Of a stretch of DNA of 64,000 nucleotides, positions 26,786 through 35,617 are shown one piece after another. The stretch comes from Streptomyces sp. RKAG293. Its GTDB lineage: Bacteria > Actinomycetota > Actinomycetes > Streptomycetales > Streptomycetaceae. A program made the position numbers and the translations under genes. The notes under the pieces are model-generated. The model saw nothing but the letters and a program-made list of their open reading frames with translations, searched no databases and was not told the DNA's origin. The stretch is from contig NZ_JAJOZB010000001.1 of assembly GCF_023701745.1 (NCBI RefSeq), positions 9,055,198-9,119,197 on the forward strand. Reading direction: 5' to 3'. Every line of letters begins with the position of its first letter. Positions within the stretch are counted from its first letter, which is position 1.

Positions 26786-27154
26786 ATGCCCCCGCAGATG
26801 AAACTGACGGCGATAACACTCGACTGCCCTGATCCGCAGGCGTTGGCCGCGTTCTACCGGCAGGCCACCGGGCTCGAACTTCACCCCAAGTCCGACGATG
26901 ACTTCGCGGGCCTCGTCCGTGAGGACGGGCTGTTCATCGGCTTCCAACGGGTCGACAACTACCGGGCCCCGAGCTGGCCGGACCAGGACGTGCCGCAACA
27001 GTCCCACCTCGACTTCGCAGTCGATGATCTCAACGAGGCCGAGGCCCTGTTGCTGGAGCTGGGCGCGTCCAAGCCGGAGTACCAACCGGGCGGCGACAGG
27101 TGGCGGATCTTCACCGACCCGGCCGGGCATCCCTTCTGCCTGACCGGAAGCTGA
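26786..27154 (+). CDS. VOC (glyoxalase/bleomycin-resistance-like) family protein
   Basis: 122 residues, one vicinal-oxygen-chelate module of two beta-alpha-beta-beta-beta halves. MKLTAITLDCPDPQALAAFY is the first strand-helix unit, and QSHLDFAVDDLNEAEALLLE the second, with a potential metal His and a later Asp-Pro-Ala-Gly-His-Pro (FTDPAGHPFCLTG). This is the Glyoxalase_6-type subgroup frequent in Streptomyces. The start is ATG 26786 with GGAG 5 bases upstream. Its reaction is unknown. Flanked by gene remnants and intergenic DNA; monocistronic. Confidence 0.85.
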   Translation: MPPQMKLTAITLDCPDPQALAAFYRQATGLELHPKSDDDFAGLVREDGLFIGFQRVDNYRAPSWPDQDVPQQSHLDFAVDDLNEAEALLLELGASKPEYQPGGDRWRIFTDPAGHPFCLTGS

Positions 27155-27668
27155 ACCGCTCGCAGCCTCCCACCCGACAACCGCCCACGTTTCAGCGGAC
27201 TCGGCGTTCCCGGCCTTGGCGTGTGGAGGCCCCTGGTAGGAATCGGGCCGGGGGACCTCCGGGGCGACACGGTCAGTAGTCACGGTAGTCCGCCCGCAGC
27301 CGGGTTCCGGCTTCGGCGGTACTGCAGCCGAGTGCGATGCCGACGGTCTCCAGCGAGGTGGCGTTCCGCTTGACGGTCATGGCTGCAGATCCTGCGAACA
27401 CCCGGGCATCGTGCGGTTGGGGAGGCGGCCGGCGCGGTCCCTGCCCATCGTCAGATGCGCCCATCTCGATCCTTCGCGGTTACACATGGTGGTCGTGATG
27501 GCCCTATGGGGTAACCGTGGCAGCGACTCCTTACGCCATTCACAAGGAGGCAGGAGCCCTGCGGCCCCCGGACGCCTCCCGGGGACCGCACCGTTGTATC
27601 CGAGGAGCGGCGGTGGCGCACTTCCCACCCGCGCCGGCCCGTGCGAGCGGATACCGCTCGGGGGCGGT
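27155..27668. other. Intergenic region with one possible micro-ORF
   Basis: No gene of normal size. A 35-codon minus-strand frame at 27273-27380 reads MTVKRNATSLETVGIALGCS, then TAEAGTRLRADYRDY. Its composition looks protein-like, but there is no family match or clear ribosome binding site. Confidence 0.3.
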
Positions 27669-28655
27669 TCAGCGCGCCGCGTCCAGCCTCGCTCGCTGTT
27701 CCACCGTGAGCTCGAGGTCCACCGCGGCCAGACTGTCGTTCAGCTGCGCAACCGATGAGGCGCCGACCAGGGGGATCGCTGGAATCTCGGCGCCGATCAG
27801 CCAGGCCAGCACCACCTGGTTGACGGTCGCCCCGGCCTCCTCGGCCACTTCCCGCAGTACCGCCTGCTGCACCGGAGTGCCCGCGTGCTCGAACACCGGG
27901 CCCAGCGGCTTGTCCGCACGGACATAGGCACCGCCCAGCAGCGGGGAGTAGGCGACCAACGTGAGTTCGGGATCCTCCCGCAGAGCGCTGAGCATGTCAC
28001 CGGCGACGACGCCCTGATCGCCGTCCTGGGAGAGCTGGCCCGGGAGGTCGGCGCGCTTGCGCAGGTAGCTGTGCTGGTACTGCAGGACCTCGTACCCCGG
28101 CAGATCGGCCGCCCGGGCGATGTTCCGGGCGCGTTCGACCTTCCACATCCAGTGATTGCTCACGCCCAGCAGGCCCACAGTGCCTTCGGCGACGAGTTCG
28201 GCGAAGCCCTCGACGGTCTCCTGCAGTGGCACCGTCGAGTCCTCGATGTGTGCGTACAGCAGATGCAGCGTGTCCATCCCGAGCTGTTCCCTGCTGCGTT
28301 CCGCCGCCTCCCGGATCGCCTTGATCGACAGCCCTTCCGGGTTGTCGACGTAGCTGGTGCCGGCCGCGAGTGGCCGGGCGCCGAGCTTCGTGGCGAGAGT
28401 GATCTCGTCCCCTATGCCGCGGCTGCGCCGCCAGCGTCCGAGCAGTTGCTCGCTCTCTCCGCCCTGACTGCCGTTGACCCAGAACGCGTAGTTGTTCGAC
28501 GTGTCGATGAACGTGCCGCCGGCTTCGACGTACCGGTCGAGGATCGCGAACGACGTCGCCTCGTCGGTGGCCGTGCCGAACAGCATCGCCCCCAGGCTCA
28601 GCACGCTCACCTTACGGCGGGTGTCCGGGTTCTGTCCGATGACGCGGTACTTCAT
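27669..28655 (-). CDS. Aldo/keto reductase
   Basis: 328 residues forming the AKR (beta/alpha)8 barrel. LSLGAMLFGTATDEATSFAI is strand 1 and helix 1. GGTFIDTSNNYAFWVNGSQG has the catalytic Asp and Tyr (DTSNNY). KLGAR has the catalytic Lys. LLYAHIEDSTVPLQETVEGF has the active-site His region, and PAIPLVGASSVAQLNDSLAA is the NADPH-phosphate-binding end. The start is ATG 28653-28655 after GAGAGGGGACAG. Soluble, NADPH-dependent carbonyl reductase; the substrate is unknown and the context gives no hint. Confidence 0.92.
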   Translation of the reverse strand: MKYRVIGQNPDTRRKVSVLSLGAMLFGTATDEATSFAILDRYVEAGGTFIDTSNNYAFWVNGSQGGESEQLLGRWRRSRGIGDEITLATKLGARPLAAGTSYVDNPEGLSIKAIREAAERSREQLGMDTLHLLYAHIEDSTVPLQETVEGFAELVAEGTVGLLGVSNHWMWKVERARNIARAADLPGYEVLQYQHSYLRKRADLPGQLSQDGDQGVVAGDMLSALREDPELTLVAYSPLLGGAYVRADKPLGPVFEHAGTPVQQAVLREVAEEAGATVNQVVLAWLIGAEIPAIPLVGASSVAQLNDSLAAVDLELTVEQRARLDAAR

Positions 28656-28895
28656 GGCTGTCCCCTCTCCGCTCGGCCTGTCGGGCCGAGGCAGTGAGCA
28701 GGAGTCTCGGTGTTGAAGTGCTCTCTATGTCAACCACGCTGCGGATGAGGCGGCGCCGCCGGTCGCGGCAAGGCCGATCAGGGTCGTGGGGCGGTGAGCT
28801 GCAAGACTGGGCGGTGTGAAGGGGTGTCGTCGACGAGGCCTTGCGCCGGGTGTCGCCCGATCGTGACCGTTCGAGTGGATGCAGAGGTGGGGAAC

Positions 28896-29093
28896 GTGCT
28901 GGTTCCGGTGGTGCTGGTCGGTCTCTTGGTTGTGGCTGCCGTGGGATGCGTCTGTGTGGTGTGGGCCGAGCGCGGCGGGCCTCGGTGGGTACGCGCCGTG
29001 GCGAGTATGACGCTCACCGCGGGCGGGTTGCTGCGCCGCTCCAGGAGGCGCCGCCGCCGGAGCCTGAACAGCAACTCCGGTGGCGGTGACTAG
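28896..29093 (+). CDS. Small membrane protein
   Basis: 65 residues. GTG 28896 follows GAGGTGGGG. The sequence is one long hydrophobic segment (LVPVVLVGLLVVAAVGCVCV), a charged linker (WAERGGPRWVRAV), a second weak segment, and a very basic tail (LRRSRRRRRRSLNSNSGGG). This topology fits a small inner-membrane protein with a positively charged cytosolic tail. No family known to me. 28656-28895 upstream holds nothing else. Confidence 0.45.
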   Translation: MLVPVVLVGLLVVAAVGCVCVVWAERGGPRWVRAVASMTLTAGGLLRRSRRRRRRSLNSNSGGGD

Positions 29094-29179
29094 GAATGGC
29101 AGCGCCGTGGGTCGCGGCCTTCCGACCCAGCTCGACCCACGGGGCTGCCACCGACCGATCGACTGGCTGTGCCGCCCGC

Positions 29180-29617
29180 TCAGCGGACGTGGACCGTCAC
29201 CACGTCGGAGGCGTGCAGGCGCACGGGCTTCCGGTCGTGCGTGCTGGTCAATCCGTACAGTACCGCGCGGAATCGCAGATCGCCGCGACGCGCGGACGTG
29301 CCCCGTGCGGTGACCCGCGCATCGCCCTTGACCGCGGCGCTGCAGGTTTCCTGGTGCCACCCCTCGCCGAAGCCGTTCTCCTCCACACACAGTTGATGCA
29401 GGTAGCCGGCGCTGTCGTCGCCGCCCTGCGCCGTGACCGTGATGGTCTTGCCCACGTGGGCCGTGGACGGCGCCGTGATGTCCACCGAGCCCTTGGCGAA
29501 CGCCGGCGCTGCGGCCAGAGCCACTGAAACGAGACCCAGCGCACCGATCACAGCCACCCGGCCGCCCCGCGCCTTCATCCCGGTCTTCTTCATCCCGGTC
29601 TTCTCCGTCCTGGTCAT
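29180..29617 (-). CDS. Small secreted protein, Ig-like
   Basis: 145 residues. ATG 29615-29617 follows GGGAGGGAAGTCC. The signal peptide has a basic start (TRTEKTGMKKTGMKARGG) and a hydrophobic core (VIGALGLVSVALAAAPAFA). The repeated KKTGMK at the N-terminus reflects a short DNA duplication. The mature domain of about 105 residues has a beta-sandwich pattern (SVDITAPSTAHVGKTITVTA ... DVVTVHVR) and two Cys (in HQLCVEENG and ETCSAAV) likely to form a disulphide. Probable extracellular protein of unknown function. Confidence 0.7.
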   Translation of the reverse strand: MTRTEKTGMKKTGMKARGGRVAVIGALGLVSVALAAAPAFAKGSVDITAPSTAHVGKTITVTAQGGDDSAGYLHQLCVEENGFGEGWHQETCSAAVKGDARVTARGTSARRGDLRFRAVLYGLTSTHDRKPVRLHASDVVTVHVR

Positions 29618-29891
29618 GGACTTCCCTCCCGTGGATCTCCTCCGTTCGGCGAGACCCAACCCTTTGCGAGGCGCCCGGTGCGCCTCGCTGCCTACCCAGA
29701 TGAGCCGGCCACCCTGCCCGTCACAACTCGCTCGACGCCGTTACAGATCCAGGACAAAGTCCGCCGCGCCATGCCTGATCTCACCAACGGGTACCAAAAC
29801 GCATCTCTCCGCTCTTTCCGAATCGCCGATGAGTTTTGGTCGGACGGGGAGTCGGTACCTCCAGAAGGGCACCCGACCACTCGGAGGAAAC

Positions 29892-30587
29892 ATGTCCACC
29901 AGCAACAACGCCTTGCCCCCCGTCGTCGACTCCTCCAGTTGGGAGAAGGAGCTGGCCGCTCTGCGCGTGCGGGAGAAGGCCGCCACCCGCGAGCTCGACG
30001 CCGTCGCGGCCCAACGCCGCCGGCTGCCGATGGTGGAGATGCCCAGCTACGTACTGGAGGGCGAGGAGGGACCCACCCCGCTCGCCGACATCTTCGGCGA
30101 TCACCCCCAGCTGATCGTCTACAGCCACATGTGGCACGAGGGCGCCGAGTGGCAGTGCGGGGGCTGCACCGGCTTCACCTCCCAGTTCACCCGGCTCGCA
30201 GGCCTGGAGAAGTTCGACGCCCGGTTCGTGATCGTCACCCAAGGCCCGATCGACGAAGCGCTCGCCTACCGGCGCAAGGTGGGTAACACCATGACGTGGT
30301 ACTCGACGGCGAACAGCACGTTCGGCAGCGACATCGGCGCCCCGCCGAACGGCGGCTTCGCGGTCAACGTGTTCCTGCGCGACGGCGACACGGTGTACCG
30401 CACCTGGCACACCGACGGCCGCGGCACCGAGCAGCTGAGCTACCTGTTCGCCCTCGTCGACCTCCTGCCCTACGGCCGCCAGGAGGAATGGCAGGACTCC
30501 CCCGAAGGCTGGCCCCAGTCACCGACCTACAGCCGCTGGGCGACACCGCAAGAGATCGCGGCGGCGTACGGTGAGGGCGGCGTCTGA
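29892..30587 (+). CDS. DUF899 (thioredoxin-like) family protein
   Basis: 231 residues. EKELAALRVREKAATRELDA at the N-terminus, RRRLPMVEM, and the central block YSHMWHEGAEWQCGGCTGFT are diagnostic of DUF899, whose fold is thioredoxin-like. The CGGC motif occupies the place of a thioredoxin CxxC. The C-terminal part has a conserved GxxWxQSPTYSRW-type segment (EGWPQSPTYSRW). The start is ATG 29892 with GGAGGAAAC immediately upstream. Cytosolic. No function is established for the family; a peroxidase-like or redox role is plausible from the fold. Monocistronic, followed by an IS remnant. Confidence 0.9.
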   Translation: MSTSNNALPPVVDSSSWEKELAALRVREKAATRELDAVAAQRRRLPMVEMPSYVLEGEEGPTPLADIFGDHPQLIVYSHMWHEGAEWQCGGCTGFTSQFTRLAGLEKFDARFVIVTQGPIDEALAYRRKVGNTMTWYSTANSTFGSDIGAPPNGGFAVNVFLRDGDTVYRTWHTDGRGTEQLSYLFALVDLLPYGRQEEWQDSPEGWPQSPTYSRWATPQEIAAAYGEGGV

Positions 30588-30631
30588 CGCGCCGGTCCGC
30601 CGGTCTGTTCGCGACGACACCAGTCGTCCGG

Positions 30632-31045
30632 GTGCGCGGCCGCGGCTCCGGCCGGGTCTCGATGTCGGGCATGGCCTGCTGCAAGTCCGGTGAGCGGTCC
30701 CGGCTGATCTACCCGATCCGCGAGTACCGGGGCCGCAAGGACAAGCCGAAGGGCTTCGGCCGGCGCGCCTTCCGCGACCTGATCGTCCGCGCCCGCATCC
30801 AGCTCTGCGGCCCGATCGTGCTGGTCAGGGACAATCTTCGCCGTCACCTGACTGCAGGTGTCCGAGAGTTCATTGAGGCGAACGCCGAGTGGCTTAAGGA
30901 GTTTCACCTGCCCCCTTACGCGCCCGACCTCAACCGCAGGAAGGCATCCGGTCTCTGGTCAAACGCGAGATCGACAACCTGGCCGCCGCGGACCTCGCTC
31001 AGATCACCCGAGCCGTGAAACGTCGGCTCAAGCGAGGTCCCGGTT
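30632..31045 (+). pseudogene. IS630-family transposase remnant (DDE endonuclease)
   Basis: SGMACCKSGERSRLIYPIRE, then GFGRRAFRDLIVRARIQLCG, PIVLVRDNLRRHLTAG (DDE Asp) and EANAEWLKEFHLPPYAPDLN form the C-terminal catalytic half of an IS630-type transposase. After PDLN a one-base deletion near 30942 shifts the frame; the expected continuation QEGIRSLVKREIDNL, then AQITRAVKRRLKRG, is present in the next frame up to about 31035. The N-terminus is missing. Confidence 0.85.
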
Positions 31046-31432
31046 CACATGCCAGGCAGTCGCCGACTCGGTCGTGGGGATCTGTACTACGCGACGCGAA
31101 GCCACATCGATGGCGATGTGGCCGAACAGGCCGCTGGTCCCGAAGACCACCGACCCGCTCTCACCGATCCCCGCCCAGGAGCACCGTCTCGGTCAGCGGC
31201 TGGTACTCGTAACCGATCAGCCCTGCCGGGACGCCGATCTGCCGCAGATCGGCGGCGATCTCGGCGGGCACTTCTGATGAGCAGCCGATATGGACCACGG
31301 CGTACCGGGGCGACGGCAACGGCGGCAGATCTCGAATCACGTGAACATCATCCTTGTGCGCCGGCGCACTGGGAAGACGTGGGCTGAGCCTCCCACCACC
31401 CTGCAACGGTCCCCGGCATCACTCAATCAAGT
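31046..31432. other. Possible gene fragment, otherwise empty
   Basis: A minus-strand frame (31161-31406) contains PRYAVVHIGCSSEVPAEIAA, then DLRQIGVPAGLIGYEYQPLT, which looks like genuine protein but matches no family I know and has no start signal. Nothing else is visible. Confidence 0.3.
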
Positions 31433-32161
31433 TCAGTATCGGGGGTAGACCTGGAACGTCACCGCTGGGACGCCCCCGAAGCGTGCGGCGGCCATGTCGA
31501 GCATGCCCTGGAGGAAGGACTGGGCGTAGTCCTTCGGGGACTGGTCGGAGAGCGCCGTGATGTACGCCCGGTGCTTCGCCAGCGAAGCCACCGCCCGCTC
31601 CGCTCCCGAAGGTGTGGCCTCCACCGCGTGCGTGGCCTGGGGGGACCCGGCCACGGCCACCCACCGTACGCCGTCCCACGGCGCGTCCGGCAGGTCGGGG
31701 AAGATCCAGCGGTTGCCCGCGTCACCCGCCGCGTCGAGTGTGGCGCGGCCGACGATTCGGTGGTCGGGGGAGTTCCAGGCCGTGCCGCCCCATGTGTCGT
31801 GGTGGTTGAGCGTGATGAGCAGCTCGGGCCGGTGCCTGCGGACCGCCGCGGCCAGGTCGCGGCGCAGTTCGACGCCGTCCTGGATGACGCCGTCGGGGTG
31901 GTCGAGGAATTCCACCGCCGTGACACCGACCACGGCTGCGCTGGCCCGCTGTTCGGCCTCGCGGATTCGGGCCGACTCCTTCGGCTCGAGGCCGTCGATC
32001 CCGGCTTCGCCGCGGGTGACCAGCAGATAGGTGATCTCTCGTCCCGCCGCGGTCCACTGGGCGATCGCCGCGGCGGCTCCGTACTCCAGGTCGTCAGGGT
32101 GGGCGACGATGGCCAGTGCGCGCTGCCAGTCATCGGGCATGGGTGTCAGTTGGTCCGTCAT
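31433..32161 (-). CDS. PIG-L (LmbE-like) deacetylase family protein
   Basis: 242 residues. The zinc-binding signature AIVAHPDDLEYGAAAAIAQW is at about residues 17-36 (AHPDD). RGEAGIDGLEP is the conserved GExG-like block. LITLNHHDTWGGTAWNSPDH carries the other zinc His residues (HxxH-type with NSPDH). The start is ATG 32159-32161. Members deacetylate N-acetylglucosaminyl conjugates, as in mycothiol and glycopeptide pathways. There is no partner gene here to suggest the substrate. Soluble. Confidence 0.9.
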   Translation of the reverse strand: MTDQLTPMPDDWQRALAIVAHPDDLEYGAAAAIAQWTAAGREITYLLVTRGEAGIDGLEPKESARIREAEQRASAAVVGVTAVEFLDHPDGVIQDGVELRRDLAAAVRRHRPELLITLNHHDTWGGTAWNSPDHRIVGRATLDAAGDAGNRWIFPDLPDAPWDGVRWVAVAGSPQATHAVEATPSGAERAVASLAKHRAYITALSDQSPKDYAQSFLQGMLDMAAARFGGVPAVTFQVYPRY

Positions 32162-32435
32162 TTCCGCCACGTTAGGGCCTGTCCGGTCGAGTTGGAATCG
32201 GGATTGTGCCCGTGTCGGTGCGGAGCCGCGATGTGCGGAGCCCGACGTGAGGGCCGATGGCCGGTAGCGGAAGAGCGGCCGCCGGCCGCTGCTCGAAACG
32301 AGCAGCTTCGCAGGCGTTCGGATTCTTCGATCGAGCGGAGTCTCGGCCCATTTCCTGATCTCGTACCGCAGAGCTGCCACGCTGTTTTCGAAGGCGGTGG
32401 CCTCAAGCAGCGATTCTGTTTGGCTCGCGGTGATT

Positions 32436-32933
32436 TCAGGCGCACTGACGTTCGGCGCGCTGCCGAATCAGCTCCTCGACGGCGGTGGGCAGGGTGGTTT
32501 CGAAGTCGATGAGTTTCGCCCAGGTCGGGGTGATGACGATGCGGACCATGCCGTCGTACAGCGAGCGGACCTCGGCCTCCCACTCGGTGCGCTGCTCGGG
32601 TGTCATCGCGTAACTGCCGTTCATCTGGAGATACTCCTCCGGGATGCCGTCGACGACGTCCAGCTCGGCCCGCCCGCGGAGGAGCAGGATCTTCGGCGGG
32701 TGGACCTCGGTGTCGATGGTCAGGGCAACGATCGGGTTCTTGCGCAGTGCGGGCAGTTTCGGGGCGTTCTTCGTGGTGCACAGGACGATCTGCGAGCCGT
32801 TCCAGGTGAACGCGATCGGGATACTGCGCGGGGTGCCGTCCGTGGCGACATAGGCCAGCCGGGTCAGGTCGCGAGCCAGCAGCTCCTGGCTGATCGGGCG
32901 GTTCAGGATCCCGGTGATCTCGGTCGGCTGCAT
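32436..32933 (-). CDS. PPOX-class / pyridoxamine 5'-phosphate oxidase-fold protein
   Basis: 165 residues. The split-barrel flavin/F420-binding fold is visible: RLAYVATDGTPRSIPIAFTW, then IVLCTTKNAPKLPALRKNPI and VALTIDTEVHPPKILLLRGR. This is the actinobacterial group usually annotated as PPOX-class F420-dependent oxidoreductase; whether it binds F420, FMN or heme cannot be decided here. The start is ATG 32931-32933 after GAAGGAG. It could also be a general pyridoxamine 5'-phosphate oxidase-like protein. Monocistronic. Confidence 0.85.
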   Translation of the reverse strand: MQPTEITGILNRPISQELLARDLTRLAYVATDGTPRSIPIAFTWNGSQIVLCTTKNAPKLPALRKNPIVALTIDTEVHPPKILLLRGRAELDVVDGIPEEYLQMNGSYAMTPEQRTEWEAEVRSLYDGMVRIVITPTWAKLIDFETTLPTAVEELIRQRAERQCA

Positions 32934-33493
32934 GGTGATCGCTCCTTCGTCGAGGTCGTGGAGCGGCCGGCTCGAGGCCGCTCGTGCCCCCGGGACGGAG
33001 CCGGCCGCCCGTTCTCGACATCCCAGGCGCACGAATTCTCAAAACGCTCTGGTGCCGAGCGCCACGAGGCACTGTTCGTCGAAGGCGAGGACGGGGAGGT
33101 CCTCTGGACCCCGGAGATCGACCGCTGCAGTGACCGCTAACGCCGCCTCTCCAGATCGCGCACGAGCACCGCGTGGCACGTTCCAAGGCCCCGCTCGCAC
33201 TTCTTGGGATTGGCGACTTGACGTCCTGTAATCGGGGTCGGATCTCCCCTGATCACGCGTCCAGATGCGACGCGAATGCGTTGAAGCTAGTTTGGATATG
33301 GGAGATGCGCCCACAACGCTGGTGGAGCGGCGAGCCCGGCGGGCGCTTCGGTTCTGGTGAAACAGAATCAACCGACAACACGCCCGTTCCCAGCAGCCTC
33401 AACCGAAGCGATGCGGAACGCTATCAACGGAACTCCTGCAGAATGGCGACTTGAGCATCTCTCGGCCTATCAAGAGATGGAAGGGTGTCGCAT
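32934..33493. other. Intergenic region upstream of the DUF1036 operon
   Basis: No gene supported. A short plus-strand frame (RHEALFVEGEDGEVLWTPEI) ending near 33139 looks like coding sequence but has no start. The promoter of the two-gene operon at 33494 should lie in the later part. Confidence 0.35.
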
Positions 33494-33697
33494 ATGGCAG
33501 AGAAATTGTCGCGGGCCTGGACTGCGGACGAGGCTGCCGAACACCAGCGATCACGCGGTCCGGACCGGACGGACGCGGCGGTCCCGATGGATCGGACTAC
33601 GGAAGTCTCCAGCGGTGAGGACCACCGTCCCGGCGTGGAGAGCGACCACGCCGACGACGACGGCCGCGGTGACGACCCCACACCGCAGGAGGGATGA
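33494..33697 (+). CDS. Small acidic hydrophilic protein
   Basis: 67 residues. ATG 33494 follows GGAAGGGTG. The N-terminus MAEKLSRAWTADEAAEHQRS is helical. The rest is a disordered, Asp-rich string (SSGEDHRPGVESDHADDDGR). No Cys, no membrane segment, no known family. Its stop codon overlaps the next start by four bases (ATGA at 33694-33697), so it is translationally coupled to the DUF1036 protein and probably works with it. Confidence 0.6.
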   Translation: MAEKLSRAWTADEAAEHQRSRGPDRTDAAVPMDRTTEVSSGEDHRPGVESDHADDDGRGDDPTPQEG

Positions 33698-34056
33698 CCG
33701 TGGGACTCTACTTCCAGAACAGCACGTCGACGACTGTTTGGTTCGCTTACGCTTATTCGGACAGCGACTGCGCGTCAAAGGGTGACCAGTGGTCGAAGAC
33801 CGGATGGTTCATGGTCACTCCGCACACAGATTTGAAGGTGCGTTCCGGCCCGGTCAACGGGGCGAAGTACTTCTTTTTCGCGGAGAATCAGGACAGAAGT
33901 CTGAGCTGGGGTGGCGAATTCTTCACCCCAGCTCCGGACCAGGCATTCGAATGGTGCTGGAACACGGGGAGCACCGACTCCCGGCTGCTCGGTATGAAAA
34001 AGGTAATCGCGCCGGTGACCTCGATCAATCATACGATCAACGTCGTCGGGCCCTGA
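33694..34056 (+). CDS. DUF1036-like protein
   Basis: 120 residues, starting at ATG 33694 with GGAGGG upstream and coupled by ATGA overlap to the preceding gene. VGLYFQNSTSTTVWFAYAYS at the start, GWFMVTPHTDLKVRSGPV, then AKYFFFAENQDRSLSWGGEF, follow the DUF1036 pattern (N-x-S/T-x-x-x-V-x-x-A-x-x-Y near the start, a GWxxVxPG-like block, YYxxAE-like block). Single beta-rich domain with Cys at about residues 28 and 88. No signal peptide is predicted, unlike many proteobacterial members. The family's function is unknown. Confidence 0.75.
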   Translation: MTVGLYFQNSTSTTVWFAYAYSDSDCASKGDQWSKTGWFMVTPHTDLKVRSGPVNGAKYFFFAENQDRSLSWGGEFFTPAPDQAFEWCWNTGSTDSRLLGMKKVIAPVTSINHTINVVGP

Positions 34057-34543
34057 CGGGCGCACCCGGTCCGAGGCACACCGAAATGGGGACAGTACGC
34101 ACCCGCCGAGCGGGCCCGCGCATGCAACGTGACAACTCCGGCCGCAGCCCGATCCACCAACTCCATCACGAGACCGGCCAGATGAGGGAACGGCACCTCG
34201 AGACTCCGCGAAGAACACGCGAGACATGATCACAGCCAACCCCTGGTCCCTCGCGTACTCCTCTCCGTCATGCCTGCCGGACCGGGAGCGTGAGCGCAGC
34301 TTGGGCCCTCCGCGCCGCGCAGGGCCCAACATGAGGGCCGGCAGCGCGGGTTCGGCCACTTCGTACGGCATCGTGGCCGGTCAGCGATGGCGTACCGGCT
34401 CGGCAGGAAGATCGCTGGGTATACTGCAGGCGTTTCGGGGAACCGGCGAGCCGGAGTCGGCCGACCTCACACGCCACCTCGCGTTCATCGGCATCCAGAC
34501 CCTGGCGGCGCCCCGATGACCATATCGCCGAGGAGGCCGTCCC
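34057..34543. other. Intergenic region, no gene seen
   Basis: No frame with start signals. Presumably holds the SDR promoter; a TATACT hexamer at 34420-34425 is a possible -10 element, but no matching -35 is evident. Confidence 0.35.
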
Positions 34544-35242
34544 ATGGAACCCGTCACGCTGATCACCGGTGGCTCGAGCGGAATCGGTGCCGCCACCGCC
34601 CGCGCCTTGCTCAAGCAGGGCCACCGCGTGGCCGTCACCGGACGTGACGCGGACAAGCTGACCACCTTCGCCGCTTCGGCCGCAGCGGGAGAGCGGCTGC
34701 TGACGATCACCGGAGACACCAGCGACGCCCACGACGTCGCCTCCGCCGTGCGCCGCGTTGTGGACGCGTGGGGCCGACTGGACAACGTCATCGCCAACGC
34801 CGGGTTCTCACTGCCCGGCAACCTGGAGAGCCACGCCCCCGAGGACATGCGCGCCATGGTCCTCACCAACGTCCTGGGCCCGGCCCTGCTGGTGCGGGAG
34901 ACCCTGCCGCACCTCAGGGAGTCCAAGGGCCGGATCGTGATCATCGGTTCGGTCGCCGGGGTACGCAACACGCCAGGCAACCTGTACTCGGTCACCAAGT
35001 GGGCCGCGCACGCACTGGCCGAGAACACCCGGCTGCTGGTCGGCAAGGACGGAGTCGGCGTGACCGTCGTCGCCCCCGGAGTGGTGGACACCCCGTTCTG
35101 GGACGAGCGCGGCGGCACCCCCGAGGCGACGCCGACGATGACCGCCGAGCAGATCGCGGACACGATCGTCTTCGCCGTCAACCAGCCCGCGGGCGTGGAC
35201 ATCAACCACATCACCATGCGGCCGACCGGGCAGCTCGGCTGA
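34544..35242 (+). CDS. Short-chain dehydrogenase/reductase (SDR)
   Basis: 232 residues, a classical SDR. LITGGSSGIGAATARALLKQ at residues 6-25 is the dinucleotide-binding TGxxxGxG motif. NVIANAGFSLPG is the NAG motif. IVIIGSVAGVRNTPG has the catalytic Ser, and YSVTKWAAHAL the Tyr-x-x-x-Lys pair. The final segment has the family's VDINHITMRPTGQ. GRDADKL after strand 2 (Arg following Gly) suggests NADP preference. The start is ATG 34544 after GAGGAGG. The substrate is unknown. Similar to YdfG-like oxidoreductases. Confidence 0.93.
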   Translation: MEPVTLITGGSSGIGAATARALLKQGHRVAVTGRDADKLTTFAASAAAGERLLTITGDTSDAHDVASAVRRVVDAWGRLDNVIANAGFSLPGNLESHAPEDMRAMVLTNVLGPALLVRETLPHLRESKGRIVIIGSVAGVRNTPGNLYSVTKWAAHALAENTRLLVGKDGVGVTVVAPGVVDTPFWDERGGTPEATPTMTAEQIADTIVFAVNQPAGVDINHITMRPTGQLG

Positions 35243-35351
35243 CGCCGCGCTCCCAACGACCGTACGATAAGGCGCCTTGTTTCGTTGCGGTCCTGCTCTC
35301 CGCCACGCCGGGATGACCGTCGGGCAGTACCGGTACCGATATGGGCTCCAC

Positions 35352-35383
35352 CGGCCAGGTCGCCAACACCGGCGACCTGGCCG
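35352..35383. terminator. Hairpin between convergent SDR and beta-helix genes
   Basis: A perfect 13-bp stem CGGCCAGGTCGCC (35352-35364) with GGCGACCTGGCCG (35371-35383) and a 6-base loop. It is 110 bp after the SDR stop and 235 bp after the end of the converging gene, so it may serve either. The rest of 35243-35617 is empty. Confidence 0.6.
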
Positions 35384-35617
35384 ACCGCGCCGGTTGGCGC
35401 GGGTAGGAACCCGGTCATTGGGGGAGTCCTCATCGCGGTGCCTCCCCTGCACGGAGCCCGCACGCCTGGCCGGCAGGCCAACGCGATCTCGTCGTCCTGC
35501 CCGCTCATGCGTTGCGACCGCCGCCCTCAGCGTCACGCTGTCGGAGCCGCCGTCGGCACCAGCCGCACGCCTCGGAAACGGTCCCAGGTCGCGGGTGACC
35601 CTGGGGGGGTCCGCGGA

